64,000 nucleotides of DNA from Hemerocallis citrina (taxonomy: Eukaryota > Streptophyta > Magnoliopsida > Asparagales > Asphodelaceae): NCBI GenBank assembly GCA_017893485.1, contig CM030364.1:43704109-43768108 (forward strand). The letters are read 5' to 3'. Shown here piece by piece: positions 20,898 through 32,894 of the stretch (its first letter is position 1; each line of letters opens with the position of its first letter). Under the pieces are notes generated by a model. The model did no database searches and had not been told where the DNA came from. It saw only the letters and a list, made by a program, of their open reading frames with translations. The translations under genes were made by a program, and so were the position numbers.

Positions 20898-23787
20898 GGA
20901 TTTGTATTGATTTTACTGATCTCAACAAGGCCTGCCCCAAGGACCCCTTTCCTCTTCCGAGTATTGACACTCTAATCGATGCCACCTCGGGACATGAACT
21001 CCTCAGCTTCATGGATGCCTTCTCAGGCTACAACCATATCCGGATGTTCCCTCCGGATATCCTGAAGACCTCATTCGTAACCGACCAGGGCCTCTATTGC
21101 TACAGGGTCATGCCCTTCGGTCTGAAGAATGCAGGAGCCACATACCAACGCTTCGTCAACAAGGTTTTCCAAGCCCAAATTGGCCGTAATATGGAGGTAT
21201 ATGTTGACGACATGCTTGTAAAGAGCATCCGAGGTGTCGATCATGTGACCGACCTCCAAGAAGCGTTTGACGTCTTGAGAAAGCATAGCATGAGACTGAA
21301 TCCGAACAAGTGTGTGTTCGGAGTCTCATCAGGGAAGTTCCTCGACTTTATGGTCAGCCAACGAGGAATTGAAGCTAACCCGGAGAAAATCAAGGCCATA
21401 TTAGACATGGCACCTCCCAAGAATGTTAAGGAAGTCCAGAGGTTAATAGGCCGCTTAGCCGCCATTGGGAGCTTTCTCTCGAAGTCCAGGGAGAAATGCC
21501 TCCCCTTCTTCAAGGCCTTCAGGGGGGCTAAGGGTTTCGAATGAGGACAACAGCAACAGGAGTCCTTCGACCAGCTCAAGGCTTACCTCGTCAATCCTCC
21601 CCTCCTCAGCAAACCAATTCCCGGAGAACCCCTCTACCTCTACTTGGCAGCCTCCGAACAGACTCTCAGTGCCGTTTTAGTAAAGGAAGAAGACCGGGCT
21701 CAGAAGCCCATCTACCATGTGAGCAAGGTGCTTCGGGATGCCGAGCTCCGATACCCGAAGATAGAAAAGATGTCTTATGCCCTGGTGATGGCCGCAAGAA
21801 AGCTTCATCCGTACTTTCAGTCCCATTCGGTGGTCGTTCTTACCGACCATCCGCTGAAGCAGGTCCTCCACAAGCCGAAGACATCGGGTCGCCTTATGAA
21901 ATGGTCTATCGAGCTGAGCTAGCACGATATAACTTATCAGCCTCGGACCGCGATCAAGGCTCAGGCCTTAGCAGAATTCATAGTTAAAAGTACCATCCCC
22001 GAGTCCAGCCCAACAGTGAAAGGACCGCCCGTCTGGTCGGTTTATGTGGACGGATCCTCCTGCAATGAGGGAAGCGGGGCAAGGGTCATTCTGGCAGGCC
22101 CAGATGACTTCATCCTCCAATACTCCCTCTGTATCAACTTCAAGGCCTCGAACAACGAGGCAGAATACGAGGCGCTCATAGCCGGCCTTGGAATGGCTCG
22201 AAATGCAGGGGCCCAATGCCTCCGAATCTTTAGCGACTCTCAGCTAGTCGTCAATCAGGTCCTTGGCGAGTATGAAGCGCACGATGACAGGATGGTTAAA
22301 TACATAGCCAAAGTCAAAAACCTCATGGCACTATTTGAAGAAGCCCTCATCCAAGAATCCCCCGAGAAGAAAATGCTCAGGCCGACGCCCTCTCCAAACT
22401 AGCATCCTCCTCCCTTCAAGGTCTCGAGCAGACCGTCTTGATAGAGGTTCTTCTGAAGCCGAGTATAGAGGACGAAACCTCCGACTCCATAGAGTCGCTG
22501 CCTGTCCTACTTGAAGATAACTGGATGAAACTCCTCATCGAATTTTTAAGGGATGGACTCCTCCCCGAGGATCCCAAGGAAGCTCGAAGAGTAAGAACCC
22601 GGGCCGAGCGTTACACACTGATCGGAGGCATCCTATACAAACGCTCCTTCACACAGGTCGACGGCAGGCCGTACCTGAGATGCCTCTCCCCCGGGCAAGC
22701 CGACTACGTCCTGCATGAACTTCATGAGGGCATCGGCGGAGCACATTCGGGTTCCAGAGCCCTAGCATGCAAGGTGTTGAACTACGGATATTTCTGGCCC
22801 ACTCTCCTACGAGAAGCCGAACGACACGTTCGACAATGCAGCTTCTGTCAGAAGTACTCCAACATCCGATGCCTCCCACAAGCTCCACTCACTTCCCTAT
22901 CAAGTCCGATCCCCTTCGCAATGTGGGGGATGGATTTACTAGGGCCATTTCTGCCAGCTCCCGGACAGTTTAAATTCTTAGTCGTGGCGATCGACTACTT
23001 CTCGAAATGGATAGAGGCCGAGCCCATGGCCATGATCACAGAGAACAAGGTTGTTCAGTTCTTTTGGAAGAGCGTGATCTGCCGATTCGGCGTCCCTAGG
23101 GTCCTAATAACAGACAACGGAACCCAGTTCACCGGGGCTGCCTTCCGAGCTCTATGCGAAGACCTTGCCATCCAACACCGGTTCTCCTCCATCTCTCATC
23201 CTCAATCGAATGGCCAAGCCGAAAATGCTAACCGAAAGATCCTCTCCGGCATTAAGAAGAGGTTAGATAAGTGTGCCAAAGGCTTATGGGTCGATCAGCT
23301 TCCCAACGTGCTGTGGAACTACCGCACCACAAAACGGACCCCCACAGGAGAGAGCCCATTTAATCTCACCTATGGGTCCGAGGCCATCACCCCCCTGGAA
23401 GTCGGAATACCTTCTCCTCGTCTAATAGCTTATGAAGAAAAGCAAAATGCCAGAGAGCTCCGAGCAAGTCTAGACCTGATAGATGAGATCCGAGAAAGGG
23501 CTGCCATTCGTCAACAAAGCTACCGAAGAAGGATCGAGATGGCATACAATAAGAAAGTCCGACCTACCGACCTCAAAGAAGGAGACCTGGTCCTCAGGAA
23601 GTTAGCCATCTCTTTCCCCGGTCAGAAGAGTAAACTCGCCCCGAACTGGGAGGGACCTTACAAGATCGTCAAAGAAGTTCGGCCCGGTACGTACAGACTA
23701 GAAGATCTCGAAGGCAGGGAGATCCTTAGGACATGGAATGCCGACCATCTCTTAAAGTATCAAGAGAGAGTACCAACGCCTCTCTAA
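20898..23787 (+). pseudogene. A pol continued: reverse transcriptase, RNase H, second RNase H, integrase
   Basis: Reading resumes after the ggatt duplication with [17 protein letters not shown]; catalytic YVDDMLVKS is at 21199. Retroviral RNase H follows (LYLYLAASEQTLSAVLVKEE, then LTDHPLKQVL). A second RNase H comes next: WSVYVDGSSCNEGSG (about 22033), NNEAEYEALIAGL and SDSQLVVNQVLGEYE. This extra domain identifies the Tat clade. Integrase has HHCC residues around HAG-type GGAHSGSRALACKVL and CSFCQKYSN, with DDE in WGMDLLGPF (about 22924), LITDNGTQF (about 23104) and NGQAENANRKIL (about 23210). Breaks are TGA at 21542, TAG at 21920 and a frameshift near 22370; the integrase frame then stays open to 23787. 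Confidence 0.92.
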
Positions 23788-23967
23788 GAACTTGGAGATG
23801 TCGAACCGTTCCTCTCCTATTACTTGTAATAATTTCCTTTTATTTTTCTCTTGTAACAACGACTCGCAACTTTAGAAGCAGCCGGACATTAGTCATCAAT
23901 AAAGAGTTTTCTTTTTATATGTTACCTGTAAAAAAATTGCATACATCTCTCTGCCTTTACTCTTCAC
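23788..23967 (+). other. A post-pol spacer
   Basis: AT-rich stretch after the pol stop with an aataaa-like polyadenylation word (caataaagag, about 23897). No coding signal seen. Confidence 0.5.
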
Positions 23968-24890
23968 TCAACCGATGGATCGGAGTCCAACACTCGGCAC
24001 GACCCTACTTCGCAAGTTCGCTCCTCGGCGAGCTTGAGGTAGGTCGCCGTTCGGAACTGCTCCCACAACTGTTGAACAACTCAACCGATGGTTCGGAGTC
24101 CAAGACTCGACTCGACCCTACTTCGTAAGTTCGCTCCTCGGCGAGCTTGAGGTAGGTCGCCGTTCGGAACTGCTCCCACAACCATTGAACAACTCAACCG
24201 ATGGTTCGGAATCCAACACTCGGCTCGACCCTACTTCGCAAGTTTGCTCCTCGACGAGCTTGAGGTAGGTCGCCGTTCGGAACTGCTCCCACAACCGTTG
24301 AACAACTCAACCGATGGTTCAGAGTCCAACACTCAGCTCGACCCTACTTCGCAAGTTCGCTCCTCGGCGAGCTTGAGGTAGGTCGCCGTTCGGGACTGCT
24401 CCCACAACCGTTGAACAACTCAACCGATGGTTCGGAGTCCAACACTCGGCTCGACCCTACTTCGCAAGTTTGCTCCTCGACGAGCTTGAAGTAGGTCGCC
24501 GTTCGGAACTGCTCCCACAACCGTTGAACAACTCAACCGATGGTTCGGAGTCCAACACTCGGCTCGACCCTACTTCGCAAGTTCGCTCCTCGGCGAGCTA
24601 GAAGTAGGATGCCGTTCGGAACTGCTCCCACAACCGTTGAACAACTCAACCGATGGTTCTTAGTCCAACACTCGGCTTGACACTACTTCGCAAGTTCGCT
24701 CCTCGGCGAGCTTGAAGTAGGTCGCCGTTCGGAACTGCTCCTACAACCGTTGAACAACTCAACCGATGGTTCGGAGTCCAACGCTCGGCTCGACCCTACT
24801 TCGCAAGTTTGCTCCTCGGCGAGCTAGAAGTAGGTCGCCGTTCGGAACTGCTCCCACAACCGTCGAGCAACTCTAACGGTGGTTCGGAAT
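23968..24890. repeat. 113-bp tandem array in the A 3' region
   Basis: Units starting ctcaaccgatgg occur at 23968, 24080, 24193, 24306, 24419, 24532, 24645 and 24758, and a degenerate ninth at 24871. Seven consecutive spacings are 112-113 bp. The period is not a multiple of three and frames are open only by chance, so it is not coding. Tat elements often carry such arrays in their long 3' region. Confidence 0.95.
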
Positions 24891-25430
24891 CCATCGTTCG
24901 GCTCAACCGCACTCACTCAAAACCCCGAGCCGAGCGGACGAGGAACCAACCCTCGTATATGGAGAAAAATTCTGCCGAACCGATTTCACCGGTGGATCAT
25001 CTCAAAATGCGTGCTAAAACGTGATGAAAGGATCTGATCGTGCCACGTGTCCACAAAACGACAAGATAGTATTTTCTTGGAACTCGTGCCTCCCACCTCG
25101 TCATACGTACCACGATCACGATCGACCGTCTCGATGTTGCCACATGGGCGGAACCTGATGTCCGAGCTATCGCACCTCGGTATACTCCGAGCGAAAGACT
25201 AAAGTTCTGTGGTTAAAACCTACAAAGAAGACAACTATGGGTCCTTATGGTTCGGCATCAAGACTAAGGCGACCACGGCACAACGACGAACAAAACAACC
25301 TCGATTTTATTAAGATACTTGGTAAATTTACAAGGCAGACAGTTACAGTGGGAAAGCAACTAAATAAATTACAAGGCATGATACTACAGCAACAGGGATG
25401 ATGCAAGAAGTAAAAGGCGACGCCACTCGT
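24891..25430 (+). other. Gene-free spacer in the A 3' region
   Basis: Contains one isolated copy of the word set found in the later arrays (gaggaaccaaccctcgtata at about 24939, gccacgtgtcc at about 25036) and AT-rich sequence at about 25300-25400. No gene seen. Confidence 0.5.
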
Positions 25431-26153
25431 TCAGTGTCTCCTCGGAACAGGCACGTTCCGATTCAGAGACAATCGCGGCTTCCCTCTCTTCACCTCCGAG
25501 ATTGTTTCTAGGCCGACGAACTGGGACGCCGCCTCGCCACTAACTCTAACGGTCGCTCCGACCGAAGCCCCGCTCGAGCTAACAGCTACTCCGCTTTGTG
25601 CGTCGGCCGCTGTCCGACCAATAACTTGGCCACAAGTCGCTAGCTCGTAGAAGGTGATCCCCCGTTCTCTCTCCTCGCGAGTGCAAGACGTGCTGCGGAC
25701 ATTAGCTCTCGCAGGCTGAGGCTTCAGTCGAGCCACCTCCTCCTCGAGCTCGACGATCCTATCCTTCAAAGTGTCGTCCTTAACCATTATCTTGAACCGA
25801 GGGAGCTTTGCCGAACCGGGGTACTCAATACTGTCGGATATAATACGACGTAAGTTGGTCACCTCGATGCTCTTGTCGACTGTGACCCTCTGCAGCTGCT
25901 CGACCTTCTTCTCGAGCTAATCTCGTTCGGCCAACACCGAGGCTAGCTCTGCCTCTTTCGCCGAGAGCTCCTCCTCAACTATCTGGAGATGGTGCACCTC
26001 GGCCAGAAGCTCGCTGTTCTTCTTCTCCACGTTGAACATCAACCTTCTGGTGAGCTCGATCTCACCCACGAGTCGAGCCTCGCGAGATTGCTTGAACAGC
26101 TCGGCACGTCGCCGAGCCGCTGCGGTATTTGGGGTGTGATCGAGGATCTGAAA
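25431..26153 (-). pseudogene. Antisense coiled-coil exon downstream of the Tat accessory gene
   Basis: On the minus strand a splice acceptor (cttgtatttcag, about 26153-26164) opens a frame that encodes heptad-like, charged sequence (SREARLVGEIELTRRLMF, then EEELSAKEAELASVLAERD). The frame has a TAG at about 25918-25920 and then continues through KLPRFKIMVKDDTLKDRIVE and ELEEEVARLKPQP to a stop at 25431. It resembles the coiled-coil C-terminal half of the neighbouring accessory gene in style, not in exact sequence. It may be a second antisense gene, an alternative last exon, or a diverged duplicate. No start codon upstream is convincing. Confidence 0.5.
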
Positions 26154-26383
26154 TACAAGAACATCGCAATTAGAAAACTACATACCGACCCAAACACTTG
26201 CACAAATTTGAATTGAAACAAAGATTTTCATTCATTGAAAGAAGCGGTGGCCAGTCCGCAAAAAGGTCATTACATTTTTGAAAAAAGGAAAATAAAGACT
26301 ACAAAGAGACGAGAATATCAGGGGTCCACCTGCGTCGCCGGTTCGACCACAGGCGCCTCGCCAGATGCCCCCTCATTTCTCGC

Positions 26384-28539
26384 CTAGCCCTGGGGGTTCA
26401 TCTCCAATGCGTCGGCGACAACCTCCTCCTCCTCGTCGCCCTCCACCTCGTCACCTTCGCCTCCTTCCTCCTCGCCGTCCGATGGGGATCCGGGCCACAG
26501 TCTATAGCCGACCCGCTCGAAGCCGGGGACGCGGTCCTGAACATGGTTGAGCGCCCTCTGGTAGGACTTCTCCATATTCGAGGCCATGTGCTTCTTCGCC
26601 TCGGCCTCGACCTCCGCCTTGATCTTCGTTGCCAAGGCCTCTTTCTCTGCCTTCACATCGGCCAGAGCCTTCGCTGACACGGCCAGCTCCTCGGCAGCCT
26701 TGGCGGCTTTGGCGAACTCCTCAGCGAGCCGCCCCTTAACTCGCTCCAGGTCGGCCACAAGATCGGCAACCTGGACCTCCAAGCCCTCGACTCGCCTCGG
26801 CTCGCCTCTGCTCGACCTCGAGCTGCCGAACCGCCTTGACCTTTTCCGCCCTGTCTTTATCGCTGGCAGTTTTCAACTCTTTCTCCTGCTCAGCGAACGC
26901 CTCAAGGAGATGGCTGAAGTGACAGGTGGCCTGTAAAGACAAAACAATGGTGAGCGCAATATACGGGCCGAGTAATAGACTTGAAGAAATTCACAAGAGA
27001 AACTTACCGATACGAGCGACCGAGCCACTTCGTAGGTGTCGTCGCCGACTGTCCCCGCCTTCAGTGCGGCTCGATCTTTCGGGGTTGCCAGGTGTTTGAC
27101 GACCTGCATTGACATCTGCGAGTTTTCGAGGAATCCATCATGATTCTTCACTCGCCAGTTCGGCACGAACAGCTGCTTGTGCTGCTCAGTCAAGATCTCC
27201 TCGGCCGGAGCGGTCAACGACGGAGCCTCGAGCAACAACGCCGCCGTGACGTCGAAGCTCCCACCGACTGGGGCAGAAGCAACGGGAGCCGAGGGCTCTT
27301 CGACGACGACCACTGTCGATGAGGGGACCTCAGTGACCGGGGGAGGCGGAGTGGTAGTCGAAGCAACTTTGGGCTGCCGACCAGACGAGGCGGTCGTGCT
27401 CGGCCTCTTCCTCTTCCTACCATTAGCCACCTTGCCCCTCTCATTCATCATGGCATTGAAGTCCATCTTCGGCGCTTCTGTACCAAATAAAAAACAAGTT
27501 GAGTCAGTAAACCGAGCTAAAGACTTACAAAAAAAATGATAATACGAGATGTCAGGAGCGTACTCGGGTCGATCGGACTAAGGCCTGACCTGAACAGCAC
27601 CTCCTCGGTCATCTCCCTCTAACTCAACATCGGGAGGGCTACGATCTTCCTCGCCACTTCCTCCTCGGCTGCATCCAGTTCCGGGTCGGCCCTCGCAAAT
27701 TTGGGCACCTCTGGCTTCCACCGGCTCGGAATTTGCAGCATCGATGCCTCCCTCAATATGAAGAACTTTTTCTTCCAGCCTTTGATCGAGTCCGGGTTTT
27801 CTATGATCCGAACACCCTTCCTCGGCGCCAAGTAGTATCGATGCTCGGTCTTGTGCATCCGGTTTATCCGATACATGCTTCGGAAGACCGTCAGGTCAGG
27901 CTCGACTTCAGCGTTGCGGCACTGGAGCAGGAAGGCGTTCACATGACGCCATATGTTCGGCATAAATTGGGTCGGCGCGAGGCAGTACCATCCGAGGACC
28001 TGGTGAATGAAAGGATGCAGCGGAAAACGCAGTCCGGCATTCAGAGAGTCGTAGTCGAACATGCATATATCCGACGACGACAGCTTGGAGTTCGCCTGCA
28101 TCCCAGCGCCGGGGAGAATTAGCTTGTACTCCGGAGGGATCGCGAACCCCGTTCTGATCCGAAGGAGGTCCCTCTCGGATAGCACCGATCCAATCTCATC
28201 TGCCTCGGTAATCAGAACCGGGTTATTCTCTTCGTAAACTTCCGACCGGCCGATGATCGCCTTCTTCATGAGGTCGCCCTCATACTGCCTAACCCCAGCA
28301 TGCCCGGACAGTACACAAGGGTATCGGCCCATCTCAGGGGCTTGCCTCGGATTCTCCACGATCACCTCGACCAGGGGAGATTGGGCCTCAACCCTCCTCT
28401 TCTTCTTCTCCTTCCTCACCTCGGCCACGGACGGCTCGGCTACTTGCTTCCCCTTCCTTCAGATATCCGATTGCCTCCTCTCCTCGGCACCACTATCGCT
28501 TGAGGACGAGGCCTCGCTCCCCGAGTTCACCCTTGACAT
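26384..28539 (-). pseudogene. Antisense accessory gene of Tat element A (gypsy-type PF04195-like), three exons, broken
   Basis: The gene runs opposite to pol in the long 3' region, as gene 23 does in maize Grande. The likely start is at 28539 (MSRVNSGSEASSSSDSG). Exon 1 (28539-27564) carries the family-typical YDSLNAGLRFPLHPFIHQVL, FMPNIWRHVNAFLL and GWKKKFFIL segments. A GT-AG gap (27563-27478) leads to exon 2 (27477-27008), with a basic, nuclear-signal-like GRKRKRP and a P/T/V-rich linker. A second gap (27007-26931, gtaagt...ttacag) leads to exon 3, an alanine/lysine/glutamate-rich coiled coil (KAAEELAVSAKALADVKAEK) ending in an acidic tail at 26384. Breaks: TGA 28461-28459, TAG 27621-27619 and a frameshift near 26800. 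Function is unknown; Grande gene 23 is reported as nuclear. Confidence 0.75.
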
Positions 28540-28755
28540 CTCTATAAAAAAGCTAAGGCAAGAAACTGACCTTGAAGTGACGTTTACGGTCGGAATAAGC
28601 TCGCCGGAAATTGCCTGGCCCACGTGATAGCTAACGTCACCGCCTTGGAGCAAAAGTTGCCTCTAGCAGAGAGCGCAGAGAGTGAAAGTAAAAGTTTGGA
28701 GTAAAAAGGTGAAATGAACTTGGGGGTGGGGAAGTGAGAGCTTATAACCCCAGTA
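28540..28755 (-). promoter_or_regulatory. Candidate promoter and 5' UTR of the antisense gene
   Basis: On the minus strand gggttataagctc gives a TATA-like ttataag at 28747-28741, about 200 bp before the ATG. It is followed by a CT-rich leader (cactctctgcgctctctgc) like many plant 5' UTRs. Position and order are right for a separate promoter; activity is inferred. Confidence 0.45.
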
Positions 28756-28859
28756 TGATGTTGGGCCTCCTTGGGAACCTAAAAAGCCCACTAAGAAGCC
28801 AAAGCGTCAAGCGGAGAGATGCGACGTTTCGAAAAGCAAAAACTCCTCAAATCACTTAA

Positions 28860-30110
28860 GTCCACGACTCGGCCACCGGTCTACCAAGCCGAGCTATTAA
28901 ACAGTCTGGCTGGGCAACCGAGCTACTGAGTCTCTTCAAAATGCCTAACTCCATACCTCGGCTAAAGCCACCGAGCGTCCGAATCGAGGGGGCGAGGAAC
29001 CGACCCTCATAAATGGAGAAAAATCCTTCCGAGGACAAATCACCGTCGGATCTCTCCAAAATTCGTGTCAAGACACGATGGACGGTTCAGATTGCGCCAT
29101 GCTCACAAAACGACAAGATAACGTTTTCTCGTGATCTGAAACCAACCCTCGTGATTCACGCAATGATGGACGCTCCAGATCTGACCACGTGTACCGCCCG
29201 AGCCGCCTGCCACCGGTCTGCCTGGCCGAGATACTGAACAGCTTGGCTAAGCAGCCGAGCCACACGGGTCGGAGGGAGGCAACGCTTCAGGGCCAAGACC
29301 CTTCAAAACGTCTAACTCCATACCTCGGCTACAGCCACCGAGCATCCGAACCGAGGGGACGAGGAACCGACCCTCAATTATGGAGAAAAATCCTTCCGAG
29401 GACAAATCACCGTCGGATCTCTCCAAAATTCGTGTCAAGACACGATGGATGGTTCAGATTGCGCCATGCTCACAAAACGACAAGATAACATTTTTTCGTG
29501 ATCTGAACCCAACCCTCGTGATTCACGCAATGATGGACGCTCCAGATCTGACCACGTGTACCGTCCGAGCTGCCTGCCACCGGTCTGCCTGGCCGAGATA
29601 CTGAACAGCTTGGCTAAGCAGCCGAGCTACACGAATCGGAGGGAGGCGATGCTTCAGGGCCAAGACCCTTCAAAATGTCTAACTCCATACCTCGACTAAA
29701 GCCACCGAGCGTCCGAACCGAGGGGACGAGGAACCGACCCTTATATATGGAGAAAAATCCTTCCGAGGACAAATCACCGTCGGATCTCTCCAAAATTCGT
29801 GTCAAAACACGATGGACGGTTCAGATTGCTCCACGCTCACAAAACACAAGATAACGTTTTCTCGTGATCTGAATCCAACCCTCGTGATTCACGCAATGAT
29901 GGGCGCTCCAGATCTGACCACGTGCACCTTCCGAGCTGCCTGCCACCGGTCTGCCTAGCCAAGCTACTGAACAGCTTGGTTAAGCAGCCGAGCCACACGG
30001 GTCGGAGGGAGGCGACGCTTCAGAGCCAAGACTCTTCAAAACATCTAACTCCATGCCTCGGCTAAAGACACTAAGCCTCCGAACTGAGGGGACGAGGAAC
30101 CGACCCTCGT
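28860..30110. repeat. 366-bp tandem array in the A 3' region
   Basis: The anchor ccaccggt occurs at 28873, 29210, 29577 and 29943 (spacings 337, 367 and 366). Each unit has gaggaaccgaccctc, tggagaaaaatccttccgag, ctctccaaaattcgtgtcaa and ccagatctgaccacgtg. It sits directly upstream of the antisense promoter. Each complete unit carries a CACGTG-type core. Confidence 0.92.
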
Positions 30111-30870
30111 ATATGGAGAAAAAACCTGCCGACCATCCTCAGCCGTTGGATCTTGTCAAAAAGCGCGCTCATCATGATGGACGGCTCAGATCTTGCCACG
30201 TCCACTAAACGAAAAGATAGTGTTTTTTGGGGATCCGCACTGAGATGGACGCTCATGATCACGCCACGTAGTTCGGCTGATTCCAAGCTGTATGTCGACC
30301 TGCCGAGCCGAGGGAACGAGGAACCAACCCTCGAGTATGGAGAAAAAACCTGCCGACCATCCTCAGCCATTGGATCTTGTCAAAAAGCGTGCTCGTCATG
30401 ATGGACGGCTCAGATCTTGCCACGTCCACTAAACGACAAGATAGCATTTTTTGGGGATCCGCGCTGAGATGGACGCTCAGGATCATGCCACGTAGTTCGG
30501 CTGATTTCGAGCTTGGCGCCGAGCAGCCGAGCCGAGGGGACGAGGAACTGACCCTCGAATATGGAGAAAAAACCTGCCGACCATCCTCAGCCGTTGGATC
30601 TTGTCAAAAAGCGCGCTCATCATGATGGACGGCTCAGATTGTGCCACGTCCACTAAACGGCAAGATAGCATTTTTTGGGGATCCGCACTGAGATGGACGC
30701 TCAGGATCATGCCACGTCGTTCGGCTGATTCCGAGTTTGGTGCCGAGCAGCCGAGCCGAGGAGACGAGGAACTGACCCTCGTATATGAAGAAACTATCTG
30801 CCGAGGAGCGTGAATGGTCTGATCGCCCAGAAAATCGCGCTCGCCGCTGATCAAGGGCCCAGATTGCGCC
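30111..30870. repeat. 224-bp tandem array in the A 3' region
   Basis: The anchor cctgccga occurs at 30125, 30349, 30573 and (degenerate) 30797, each 224 bp apart. Units share gaggaac.gaccctcg and the tatggagaaaaaa word with the 366-bp array but are otherwise different. Each carries two gccacgt words, that is ACGTGGC on the minus strand. Confidence 0.92.
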
Positions 30871-31280
30871 ACGTCATAAATCGGTATTGAAAATTAATTT
30901 TTATTCATTTTAATCGCTTTATTTATTTAAAAATTGCGAAAAAATTACTAAAAATTCTGGAAAATTAACTAAAAATTCTAGAAAATAATTACAAATTCAG
31001 AAGAACGTTTTTGAGCCCCTGAACGAACAATTATTACCTAGAATGCGTTGTTAAGACCCCCGAATGACTAGTTAACACATCGCAAAATTAAATAAATAAT
31101 CCGAGAAAAATAAATAGGAACCACCAAACATCTAGAGGAGCTTAAGAACAGCTTACAGCTCGAAACATCACCTCACTACCCCCTTCGAAATCTAGAACCC
31201 TCCATTTAGACTCCGATACAACTCCACTAGCCATTAAAAACATCTAAACTACTCCTCAAAGGCTGACCAAACTCAGTCTT
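30871..31280 (+). other. AT-rich spacer before the A polypurine tract
   Basis: About 400 bp with no gene. The start is A/T-rich with short aaaaattctagaaaa-like repeats (30930-31000); the rest is moderately CT-rich. Confidence 0.5.
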
Positions 31281-31293
31281 TAGGAGTGGGGGG
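31281..31293 (+). other. A polypurine tract
   Basis: taggagtgggggg ends 4 bp before the 3' LTR start at 31298, the place of the plus-strand primer. Confidence 0.8.
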
Positions 31294-31297
31294 CTCG

Positions 31298-31705
31298 TGA
31301 TATGGCCAAAAATGGTATTAAATCGGAACCGTCCAAATTGGGCACGAATCTTGAAGCTCCGGGGGTAAAACGGTAATTTTACCTACCAACGGGTCTGAAG
31401 CGGGTACTGGTTATCTTCCCCGAAGACCCACCGGGTTTCAACACGTAGCAAACCCGGTCCAGAAGGGATAGAATTAGGGTTTCTGGTTAAATCCTAATCA
31501 ACGGCCTTGATTCATATCTATCCCTTCACTGGGGATTAGGGATTACATTCCTTATCTAACCACAGGGATTACATTCCTAATCTGATCCCAGCGGCGCCTA
31601 TAAATACCCCCCATCCATCTCCATTAAGAGGTAATCAATCTTTCTCCAGTTTTTGCGTTCTTTCATAATCTTTCCTGATTACTGACTTGAGCGTCAGAGG
31701 GTGCA
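31298..31705 (+). mobile_element. A 3' LTR, first part
   Basis: Matches the 5' LTR from TGATATGG up to gagggtgca, where element C interrupts it (target duplication gtgca at 31701-31705). TATA word at about 31597. Confidence 0.95.
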
Positions 31706-32848
31706 TGGTGTGAATATTTGCAAGTGTACAAAATCGCAACAAGTAATATAGTAGTGAATAGAGTGTCGAACCCACAGAGACTAGATATTTTATTAAGTAC
31801 CGATATTACTAGATTAGCTACTATTTGGAAGATCGAAATTTAATAAATAAAGAAAACAACTAAATTAAACTAATCTAAACTAACTAAATAAATGGAGAGG
31901 GAGCGGAGTCTAAAAATTGTAATTTGTTAATGGCAAAATTAATTCTAGGGCGTTTGACTTCACCTAGTTCATCCCACACAATTTATAATTCCTAAAAATA
32001 TTATTTTTCCAAGTTGTAGACCGAAATTCCCAAATTATTTAATGTTTTCTCTCGAACAACACCAAAAATATCTCCAACTAACAGTTTGACATATCTCTAT
32101 GTAAATTTAATTAATCGAAGACTCATTAAGTTCTGTGGATTTCTTAACGGCTACAATAATCGCGGTAAATCATCTCTAATTTCGCTCAATTAATGGTGTT
32201 CAATTTTTATTGTTCTAAATCACAAATTACCTCTCGGTCTCTCCATGATCCAATAATCATACAAAAATCGGCCAAATATTTGTAAGCATTAAGCACAAAA
32301 ATTAAACACACAACCGTAGAAAAATATGAAATGTGTTCTCAAAACTAGACTACATCTAAACCCTAGAAAAATAAATTTAGTTCATGATAAAATTGTAATT
32401 AACAAAATTGTTCAATGATTGCATAATAAAATTGAGAAGAGAAGAAAATAGATACAAAAATAGACTGTTTTGTAATTAAAAATTGCAAACCCAACGGTCT
32501 TGAAAATTGTGCCCAAACAAAAAACGTAGTCTTCTCTCTTTCTGTCTTGGAGTCGTCTCGGAGAACGCGCCAGAGCCACGTCAGAGAGAACCGAAGTCAA
32601 GTCAGCTGTCACCTTCACGCTACAGTACCAAAGTCAAATCGGCCTCAGTCAAGTCGCGTCAGCTACAGTGCACGCGTCTGCTTTGATCTGGTGTGTTCTT
32701 CTTCGCTGTTTGGTGTGCTGTTAATTTGTCTTATCTGCCCTTGAGTTCAGCGCCCAGCACTTGATTGCTTCGATTGGCTGTATGCTGTTCTCTTCCGCAC
32801 GCCAAATCAGATGAAGTCGATGCTGGTTTGGTCGCCTGCGTGCTGTAC

Positions 32849-32894
<46 letters not shown>

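Noticed and set aside
23968..24890. CRISPR-like array
   Set aside because: Units are 113 bp contiguous tandem repeats without unique spacers, in a plant retrotransposon.
30071..30872. Repeated small frames on both strands of the 224-bp array
   Set aside because: They follow the repeat units and 224 is not a multiple of three, so the frame is not kept; no start context or similarity.
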